The notes beneath the pieces are model-generated. The model did not search any database, was not told the origin of the DNA, and saw nothing but the letters and a program-made list of their open reading frames with translations. A DNA stretch of 64,000 nt, taken from NCBI GenBank assembly GCA_028278555.1, contig JANQEA010000064.1, forward strand, positions 62,001 to 126,000, written 5' to 3'. Position numbers and translations under genes: made by a program. Shown here piece after piece: positions 58,298-64,000 of this stretch; position 1 is the first letter of the stretch, and every line of letters begins with the position of its first letter. Origin of the DNA: Candidatus Bipolaricaulota bacterium (lineage in GTDB: Bacteria; Bipolaricaulota; Bipolaricaulia; UBA7950; UBA9294).

Positions 58298-60388
58298 CTA
58301 TCGAGCTCTGAAGTCGATCCGCATCCCCTGGTACGGGAAGATGAAGTCGATCCCGAGATCGTTGATCTGGGCGAGCTGCCTCTCGATCACGCTCAACGGC
58401 GGCTCGACCCTCTGGAAGACCGGCTTCACGTGCGTCACGACAACCGGCAGTCCGGCGAGCGCGCCATACGGATCGATCGGATCGACGATCTGCGCCAAGG
58501 CGTGCATCTCGGCCATCATCCAGCTCGGAGTCAGATGTCCGAACAGGAGATGGTCGGGCCGCCCCTCCGCGTAGGAGATCTCGAGGAACATCCCCAGGAG
58601 CTTCCCGCTGGCGATCAGCGGCGCAACCCGTTCCCAAACCGCCGTGATCAGCCCGGTCCCCTCCACGCCCTCCGGCCCGACATCGCCGAAGTAGAGGACG
58701 TAGAACTCGCCGGATCGAACGAGGAACGCCGTCGACTCGTACGGCGCTCCGTGGCTGACGACGAACGCCTCGACGGTCATCGACGTGCCTGGGATCGGCG
58801 TCTCGACGCCGGGCGCAAGGACCGAGTACTCGTAGTACCCGAGAGCAACGAAGTCGGCCCACGTCTTCCAGTTGTAGATGCCGCTCGCGATGTTGTCGAT
58901 CGTCGACTGGATTCCCATGATCGGCTTCTTCGCCCCGTAGATGTCGGCCGGGCCGTTCAGGTAGTGAGCCGACGTGTGGTCGAGATGGGCATGCGTCAGC
59001 AGGTACGCCTTGATGTTCTGGTAGACGTAGCCCTCCCGGGTGAGGTTCGACCCACTGGGCACGGCGAAATCCCAGAGATTCCCAAGCTCGTCCGCTCGGC
59101 GAATCCCGACAGTCAGCGATCCGGCATCGAGCGCGATCGCCTCTCCCGGCGCATCCGACGGGAAGAGCATGTAGCTCGAGACGTTGTCCTCCCGCGGTCC
59201 GCCGCCGGATCCGAGGACGACCACCGACATCTTGGCATCGTCCGGATCGATCTCGAATACCGCGAAGACGTTCCGCTGATACTTGGGATTGAAGTTGTTA
59301 TCCGAAGCGAGGATGAGCGTGTAGTTCCCGTTCTCCAGCTGCGGGCCGACCGCGATCGTCTCCATGTTGTCCGGGTCGAAGTCGACGTCGGTTTGCGCCG
59401 GATCGTCCGAGAGCCGCAAGAGCGGAATCTTGTGAACGGTCAGTCCCGCGTACGGCCCTTCCGGGGATGCGAGCGCTTCGGTCGCCGCAATCCGTTCGCG
59501 ATCGTAGACATAGGGAGCGAGCTTGACGCCGAATAGCCCGATGTGGTTCCCGGCCCCGCTGACGTAGGACCGCTCCATGACGATCAGGTCGATCTCCGGC
59601 GTGATGTGCCCGACGTAGGCGATTCCCGGCACACCGTTGTCGCCGGACTTCCCCTCGGCCGGACGGACGAACAGCGGCTCGGTGACGTAGACGTATTCAC
59701 CGACGACTACGGGCGCTTCTCCGGTGAGGTCGTACTCGACGATCCGAACCGGCGATCCCGCATCGGCCGACGATACGTCCCCATCCTGAACAAGCGCCTG
59801 CTCATTCATGACGTACAGCGTGCTTCCGTCCGGCGTGATCGTCGCCGCCTCGAACGAGAGGTTCTTCCGCACGCCGCGTACCTGGACGTCGCCGTCGAAC
59901 GCCGGAATGAACTTCTCCGGGATCGGGAACTCGGAGACAAGCTCGCCCTCGTGCGTGAACTTCCGGATCCATGGCGCGTTCACTGCGTCCCTCTCCGAGC
60001 AGACGATGAATCCATCCTCCGTCCACAGCACTTCTTCTCCGTCCAATCCGTCGACCGCGTAGGGCTGGATGCCCGCCGTCGCCGAGTCACTGTCGAGCTG
60101 GATCACCCCCGTGACCTCGACGGAGTCAATCCCCTCAAGATCGACGGTGATGGCCATCTCGTACAGCACGCCAGGCGGGACGACGTTCTCGCCGCGATCG
60201 TCTCCGATCGCGAAGTACGTGCCGTCTGCGGCTAGTGTGAGTCCAGAGATCTCCCCGACGGCGGTCCCCGCGAATCTCCAGTCCTCGCGAGGCGGCTCGA
60301 AGCTACCGAGGAAGTTCAGCTCGATCGCGTATCCGGATACCCCGGCAAGCAGTACGACCAGTCCGATCGCCACCATGCACCGCTTCAT
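58298..60388 (-). CDS. Exported phytase-like esterase domain fused to class II cAMP-phosphodiesterase domain
   Basis: 696 residues. Signal peptide (MVAIGLVVLLAGVSGYA), then a beta-propeller phytase-like/esterase-like domain (~25-385: GEISGLTLAADGTYFAIGDDRG, SFEAATITPDGSTLYVMNEQAL). A metallo-beta-lactamase-fold domain (~395-690) begins LGSGGGPREDNVSSYML with LLTHAHLDHTSAHYLNGP and FGHLTPSWMMAEMHAL, the pattern of class II cyclic-nucleotide phosphodiesterases. The two domains are normally separate proteins. GGAGGCGACGGA precedes the ATG. Confidence 0.85.
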   Translation of the reverse strand: MKRCMVAIGLVVLLAGVSGYAIELNFLGSFEPPREDWRFAGTAVGEISGLTLAADGTYFAIGDDRGENVVPPGVLYEMAITVDLEGIDSVEVTGVIQLDSDSATAGIQPYAVDGLDGEEVLWTEDGFIVCSERDAVNAPWIRKFTHEGELVSEFPIPEKFIPAFDGDVQVRGVRKNLSFEAATITPDGSTLYVMNEQALVQDGDVSSADAGSPVRIVEYDLTGEAPVVVGEYVYVTEPLFVRPAEGKSGDNGVPGIAYVGHITPEIDLIVMERSYVSGAGNHIGLFGVKLAPYVYDRERIAATEALASPEGPYAGLTVHKIPLLRLSDDPAQTDVDFDPDNMETIAVGPQLENGNYTLILASDNNFNPKYQRNVFAVFEIDPDDAKMSVVVLGSGGGPREDNVSSYMLFPSDAPGEAIALDAGSLTVGIRRADELGNLWDFAVPSGSNLTREGYVYQNIKAYLLTHAHLDHTSAHYLNGPADIYGAKKPIMGIQSTIDNIASGIYNWKTWADFVALGYYEYSVLAPGVETPIPGTSMTVEAFVVSHGAPYESTAFLVRSGEFYVLYFGDVGPEGVEGTGLITAVWERVAPLIASGKLLGMFLEISYAEGRPDHLLFGHLTPSWMMAEMHALAQIVDPIDPYGALAGLPVVVTHVKPVFQRVEPPLSVIERQLAQINDLGIDFIFPYQGMRIDFRAR

Positions 60389-60523
60389 TCCGTCGCCTCC
60401 TTGGCTCCCATCGACCGGCTCGCGATGACCCGGTCTGCATTCGAGGGGAGTCTAGTCGCGCCCGGCGGGGAACCCAAGCGCGATGTCTTCGGCAGAGCTT
60501 GCCGGCTGAAGACGACAGAAGGT

Positions 60524-61429
60524 CTAGCTCGCTGCCAGGTATCCGATCCCGTCCGGATGGATGCCGGCCTCGAACCGGCCGATCTCCTGCAGCGCGCTGA
60601 CGTCGACCACCGAGACGTCGTTCGTCTTGTTGTTCGCGACGTAGGCACGCTCGCCCGCTGGATCGAAGACGATCCCGCCTGGCCAGCGCCCGACGAGGAT
60701 CCGCTTGATCTCCCAGTGCCGCTCGGTATCGATCACCGACACGTCATGCGAGAGTCGGTTCGCGGTGAATGCGTACCTCCCGTCGGGGGAGAAGACAAGG
60801 CGGACCGGCAACTCACCAATCGGATGCTTCGCCAAGACACCGTGATGCTCCGTGCTGAGGACATAGACGTTGTTCTCATCCTGGTTGGCGACGTACAGAA
60901 ACTCGCCCGACGGATGCACGGCGACGCCCTCCGGCTTCTTGCCGACGCTGACATGGAACTCGATCTCGCCCGTCTCCGTGTTCAGCACCGAGAGCGTGTT
61001 CGAGCCGAGGTTGGGAACGTAGAGTCGCTTCCAATCCGGCGTCGGTGCAAGCATATGCGACAACCGCTGGCCGGTCGGCAGGATCTTCAGCAGCCGATGC
61101 GAGGGACGCTCGTAGATAAAGACCTTGTTCGCGTACGTCACAGCGACATACAGCTGGGACTCATCGGGCGAGATCTTCAGATCGTGCGGAAACTGGAATT
61201 CGTCGTGCTCGATCCGATCGGCCTCCGTCATTGCGGTGGTGTCGAGGATCGAGATGCTGTTCCCCATCGCGTTCGAGACGTACGCGGTCCGCCTGTCCTT
61301 CGTGATGGCGATCTCGTGCGGGTGTGATCCCACCGCCACAACGCCTAGCGTCTTCCCGGATCCCGTCTCGATGAACGATACGCTGTCTTCGTCCTTGTTC
61401 AGGACAACCAGTCTGTCAGACGATCCCAT
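60524..61429 (-). CDS. YVTN/beta-propeller protein
   Basis: 301 residues, about seven repeats of the type IDVSPDGRYAYVANxxSNDVSVIDT (for example RRTAYVSNAMGNSISILDT, GERAYVANNKTNDVSVVDV). Usually a scaffold or surface/periplasmic protein. No signal peptide is seen. GGGAGG precedes the ATG. It lies downstream of the fusion protein's start on the same strand. Confidence 0.9.
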   Translation of the reverse strand: MGSSDRLVVLNKDEDSVSFIETGSGKTLGVVAVGSHPHEIAITKDRRTAYVSNAMGNSISILDTTAMTEADRIEHDEFQFPHDLKISPDESQLYVAVTYANKVFIYERPSHRLLKILPTGQRLSHMLAPTPDWKRLYVPNLGSNTLSVLNTETGEIEFHVSVGKKPEGVAVHPSGEFLYVANQDENNVYVLSTEHHGVLAKHPIGELPVRLVFSPDGRYAFTANRLSHDVSVIDTERHWEIKRILVGRWPGGIVFDPAGERAYVANNKTNDVSVVDVSALQEIGRFEAGIHPDGIGYLAAS

Positions 61430-61461
61430 GCCCTATCCTCCCTTTCGAGCTTCCTTCCGAT

Positions 61462-61845
61462 CTAGCTCGTCACCACGAGGAGGCTGCACACCAGCATGAG
61501 GAGGGTGACAGGCACCCACAGGATGCGCTCCCAACGGCTCTTGGTGATCGAGTTGAGAACCACGCCGATCGCGGAGTAGGCAATCACCGGCCAGATCGCG
61601 ATCCGCGCCATAGGCAGCAGCGCCGGCAATGCGACGTCGGCGCGACTCAGAACTATCAAGATGAAGAAGACGAGCAGCAGCGCGGAGAAGGCTGCGACTC
61701 CACGGATTCGCGTCGGCAGTCGTCCCGAGAACCGTCCGCCAAGGGTCAGGCGTCCCCACGGGGCGCCGAGAACCAGCGCCACCTGGAAGCAGACGACAAT
61801 CGACGCCAGGATCGTGAACGCAAGCGCTGCAGAGAATGCAATCAT
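61462..61845 (-). CDS. Small integral membrane protein
   Basis: 127 residues with four membrane helices (IAFSAALAFTILASIVVCFQVALVLG, GVAAFSALLLVFFILIVLSRA). No recognised family. ATG 61845 begins 1 nt after the stop of the DUF3795 gene, indicating translational coupling. Confidence 0.75.
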   Translation of the reverse strand: MIAFSAALAFTILASIVVCFQVALVLGAPWGRLTLGGRFSGRLPTRIRGVAAFSALLLVFFILIVLSRADVALPALLPMARIAIWPVIAYSAIGVVLNSITKSRWERILWVPVTLLMLVCSLLVVTS

Positions 61846-61846
61846 C

Positions 61847-62242
61847 CTAGGACTCCCCAGCCGCTTCGCGCATCGACTGCAAGCGAGCAAACGCCGCGGC
61901 GTACCCGTCGTTCTCCTTCGACCAAGCGGTCATCCGTTCGCACGGAAACTCGCTGCACTCTGAGCAGTACGAGAGACCCTTCCGATCGACGCAGCATTCG
62001 AGGATCCCGCAGCTGACGCGTCCCTCGTCATCGACGCTCCAGTGGACCGTCCGATCCCCTCTGCAGCCGTTGCAGTACATCCCCCGATCGAGGATCTCGG
62101 CCTTCCCCTCTCCCGCCTTCAGCCAGCCCATCTCGCGGAACCACGCAGTGCACTCCTCGAGTGCCGCATCGTCAAACGGGATTCGCCGAATGCTGCAGGA
62201 CTCGCAGTCCAACCCGCAGGCGGCCATCCACTCGTTCGCCAT
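61847..62242 (-). CDS. DUF3795 cysteine-rich protein
   Basis: 131 residues. Conserved Cys pattern CGLDCESCSIRR, YCNGCRGD, CCVDRKGLSYCSECSEFPCERM of the DUF3795 family, likely metal or Fe-S binding, with no known function. GGAGGTGCGCGG precedes the ATG; an extended -10 (ATGCTAGAAT, 62261-62270) is 18 nt upstream. Confidence 0.9.
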   Translation of the reverse strand: MANEWMAACGLDCESCSIRRIPFDDAALEECTAWFREMGWLKAGEGKAEILDRGMYCNGCRGDRTVHWSVDDEGRVSCGILECCVDRKGLSYCSECSEFPCERMTAWSKENDGYAAAFARLQSMREAAGES

Positions 62243-62260
62243 CCGCGCACCTCCGACGAC

Positions 62261-62270
62261 ATTCTAGCAT
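62261..62270 (-). promoter_or_regulatory. Extended -10 promoter of DUF3795 gene
   Basis: TGCTAGAAT on the minus strand, followed by an ~18-nt gap containing GGAGGT and ATG 62242. The same TGCTAGAAT sequence is found at 7735-7742. Confidence 0.5.
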
Positions 62271-62320
62271 CGGCAGGTAGAACGAACCGCTTGGAGTGCT
62301 TAGTTCAGCGGGGGCGCGGA

Positions 62321-63613
62321 TCAGGCGAACGCTTCGCGGAGGAACTCGATTGTCCGGACCCACGAATCGCGATTCGCAAACGCACCGCCCTCCGGCGTTC
62401 CACCGAACGCGTAGTTGTTCCCATCGACCGGATGCTTGGAGGCGGATACGGTCGTCGGACGGTACGGCGGGAGGATGACGTGCCCTGCGCTCTCATAGGC
62501 GAGATGCTCGAACGGATGTGGGAATCCCTTTGCCTTGAGTCGCGCTACGACCCGATCGGCCATCATCGAACTCGGCCACATCGCATCCTCCTTCCCTGAG
62601 ATCAGGAGGATCGGTCCGTTGATCCGTTCGACCGAAATCGCCGCCCGCTCAGATGCCTCTTCGTTCCGGAGGCTCGACTCGAAGAGTGGCGTCAGCGGAA
62701 TCGGATCCTGCGCATACGCGGCCGCGATCTCCTCTTCGGACCCGAAGCCTGTCATCGGCGCGATCCCTTCGCCGTTGAGCGTCCATGCGAAGCACGGTTC
62801 GGATGCATCCGGGTCGCCAAACCCCTGCCAGACGACATGACTCGGCACGTTGGCGACGACCGCACAGATCGTCGGGAACGTCGCGCCCAGGAGAAGAACT
62901 CCTTCGCCGCCGCGTGAGCCGCCGATCATCGCAACCCCGCGATCCTCGACGTCCGGACGTTCCAGCATCCAATCGATCGCGGTCCCGAAGTACTCGAGGG
63001 GGATGTCGATCAGGTGCTTCGGGAGATCCTCGAACGCGAAGTAGGCGAGCGCCAGCGCGGCAAACCCGCGGGACGCCAGCAGCGCGGCGCGGCTCTCCTG
63101 GAGGCCGCCGCCCGAGCCACCGATGACGATCACCCCAGGATGAGGACCCGAACCGGGAGGGAGAAAGAGCGTTCCGCGGATTCCACGATCGCGGATCGGT
63201 TGACGGACGACCTCGTCATCGACGACACGCTGGACGATCTCGGACGTAGCGACCACGCTCCCCTCGATGAGCGCTTCGATCGTGATCCGCGTCGGTTCGA
63301 GGTTGGTCTTGAAGAAGAGCGGCGTGCCCTCGTCCGAAGGGGGCGGACGCATCGACCAGATCAGTCCCATCGGGTCGGCGGTCGCGTAGCTGCCGCGCTG
63401 CGGGATCTGAGCCCCTACATCCAAGGTCCCATCTGCCTCACTCGCGAAGACAGCCTCGGACGACCAGATCGCGCCGGCCTCGCTGCGCATCGCCGCCTTC
63501 AACGTGACGTCGGCAGACGCCGGCAGGCCGACCACGCGAATCGAGACCTCCTGATCGACCAGCGGGGTCTCCGGCTCGATGACGAAGCGGGCTTCCGGTG
63601 TTTGTCCTCCCAT
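62321..63613 (-). CDS. BAAT-type acyl-CoA thioesterase/hydrolase
   Basis: 430 residues. An N-terminal beta-sandwich (~1-125: PETPLVDQEVSIRVVGLPASADVTLKA, PQRGSYATADPMGLIWSM) matches the bile-acid-CoA:amino-acid N-acyltransferase (BAAT) N-domain. The C-terminal alpha/beta hydrolase has GGSGGGLQESRAALLASRGFAALALAYF and the nucleophile elbow GGSRGGEG, and H in SAGHVILPPY. It may hydrolyse acyl-CoA or acyl donors. AAGGAGGT is 7 nt before ATG 63613. Confidence 0.9.
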   Translation of the reverse strand: MGGQTPEARFVIEPETPLVDQEVSIRVVGLPASADVTLKAAMRSEAGAIWSSEAVFASEADGTLDVGAQIPQRGSYATADPMGLIWSMRPPPSDEGTPLFFKTNLEPTRITIEALIEGSVVATSEIVQRVVDDEVVRQPIRDRGIRGTLFLPPGSGPHPGVIVIGGSGGGLQESRAALLASRGFAALALAYFAFEDLPKHLIDIPLEYFGTAIDWMLERPDVEDRGVAMIGGSRGGEGVLLLGATFPTICAVVANVPSHVVWQGFGDPDASEPCFAWTLNGEGIAPMTGFGSEEEIAAAYAQDPIPLTPLFESSLRNEEASERAAISVERINGPILLISGKEDAMWPSSMMADRVVARLKAKGFPHPFEHLAYESAGHVILPPYRPTTVSASKHPVDGNNYAFGGTPEGGAFANRDSWVRTIEFLREAFA

Positions 63614-63633
63614 TGGCGCAACCTCCTTCGCAG

Positions 63634-64000
63634 TCAGCCTTCGAACGGATCGACCCGCAGCCCGTTCCGAACGGCGAATGCGATCTCTCGCAGCGCCCGG
63701 ATCTCCTCGAGCGGATCGTTCTTCAGAACGCCGAAATCGGCCGCCTTCCCGGCTTCGAGCGTCCCCCACTCGCTCCCTTGCGAGAAGTACGATGCCGGGT
63801 CGCAGCACGCGAGTCGGAGCACATCCGACGCGGGGATCCCACACTCGACGAGCAGTTCGCACTCGCGGAGCAGACTCTCTCCGGGGACAACGTACGGATT
63901 CGGAGTGTCGGACCCGACGCCAATCGGCGCGCCGGCTTCCCAATAGGCGAACGTGAACGCCTTCATCGTCTCGAACGCCTCGTGCGCCATCGCGTAGTCC
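63634..64000 (-). CDS. Amidohydrolase family protein, C-terminal part (runs off window)
   Basis: At least 122 C-terminal residues of a metal-dependent amidohydrolase. PIGVGSDTPNPYVVPGESLLRECELLVECGIPASDVLRLACCDPASYFSQGSEWGTLEAGKAADFGVLKNDPLEEI contains the conserved GSD metal Asp and the typical LEAGKAADF end. The gene continues beyond 64000. It is 20 bp upstream of the BAAT-type gene. Confidence 0.85.
   Translation of the reverse strand, partial: DYAMAHEAFETMKAFTFAYWEAGAPIGVGSDTPNPYVVPGESLLRECELLVECGIPASDVLRLACCDPASYFSQGSEWGTLEAGKAADFGVLKNDPLEEIRALREIAFAVRNGLRVDPFEG

Noticed and set aside
56667..58862. A 731-codon open frame on the minus strand, and an 808-codon plus-strand frame at 57110-59536
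   Set aside because: Shadow frames of the MgtC/DUF4010 and phytase/PDE fusion genes; highly charged and without any recognisable domain.
62261..62270. A third copy of the 55-bp repeat
   Set aside because: Only the 10-bp promoter core (ATGCTAGAAT) is shared; this is a promoter match, not the repeat.
1..64000. tRNA, rRNA or CRISPR
   Set aside because: No regularly spaced repeat array, no rRNA-like stretch and no T-loop (GTTCGA) in a proper cloverleaf context was found; the GGTTCGA matches seen are in coding genes.

Overview
The window is a dense, GC-rich (around 60% by eye) bacterial chromosome segment with about 65 protein genes. I see no rRNA, no tRNA that I can support and no CRISPR array. 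Both strands are used in short operons, with ATG/GTG/TTG starts and strong GGAGG-type ribosome sites. Many genes instead have a -10 hexamer only 6-10 nt from the start codon, so they are probably transcribed as leaderless mRNAs. The gene content fits an uncultured bacterial lineage (Bipolaricaulota/Acetothermia, Deinococcota or Chloroflexota relatives would all be plausible), but nothing here fixes the taxon. Gene names are by recognition of families and motifs; no database search was run.

Layout. 0-7.7 kb: small membrane proteins (DUF1475, DUF3159), a DUF523/DUF1722 protein, a DUF1295 reductase-like protein, peroxiredoxin, an alpha/beta hydrolase, a PlsY-like acyltransferase preceded by a tiny leader ORF, and a PEP-synthase-like phosphotransferase. 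7.7-12.6 kb: a signalling cluster flanked by a 55-bp direct repeat. It has a stand-alone B12 protein with the CarH-type W-x9-EH light-sensing motif, a small helical protein and a histidine kinase in one operon, plus two response regulators with related receiver domains (REC-PAS-kinase and REC-GGDEF). 12.8-17.6 kb: two near-identical double-ACT genes bracket a base-composition-atypical segment with a HEAT-like protein, a metzincin protease and a beta-repeat tail-fibre-like protein. 17.6-21.9 kb: iron uptake, with a DtxR regulator and feoA-feoA-feoB-feoC plus a coupled acetyltransferase. 22-28 kb: assorted small enzymes, a third ACT protein and a leucine-rich-repeat lipoprotein. 27.4-30.1 kb: a membrane diguanylate cyclase next to an HD-GYP phosphodiesterase. 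30.3-32.6 kb: an MFS exporter and a TipA-type MerR regulator with its characteristic 19-bp-spacer promoter.

32.6-35.6 kb: an alpha/beta hydrolase gene split by a 1807-bp IS1595-family element that carries three passenger genes. The 8-bp target duplication is intact, and removing the element with one copy of it restores the reading frame exactly. 35.7-39.9 kb: an aldo/keto reductase and an organoarsenical-type operon arsR-arsP-arsE-arsF-arsG with a recognisable promoter/operator. 40-43 kb: an MDR dehydrogenase-flavodoxin-MDR dehydrogenase operon flanked by two related mini membrane proteins. 43-48.2 kb: LtrA, a BMP-type binding protein, and an SDR-DUF362-TetR operon whose promoter carries two perfect 15-bp palindromes. 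48.3-52.5 kb: a methyltransferase and a defence/toxin-antitoxin patch (HTH-nucleotidyltransferase, AbiEi-AbiEii with an inverted repeat across its promoter). 52.5-64 kb: acyltransferase, CCG-domain Fe-S protein, EamA exporter, ferritin-like protein, Hsp20, MgtC/DUF4010 protein, an unusual phytase-like/cAMP-phosphodiesterase fusion, a beta-propeller, DUF3795, a BAAT-type hydrolase and the end of an amidohydrolase.

The best candidates for something new are the light-to-c-di-GMP signalling cluster, the passenger-carrying IS1595 element caught inside a gene, and the recurrent leaderless promoter architecture, including a 7-codon leaderless leader ORF coupled to plsY.
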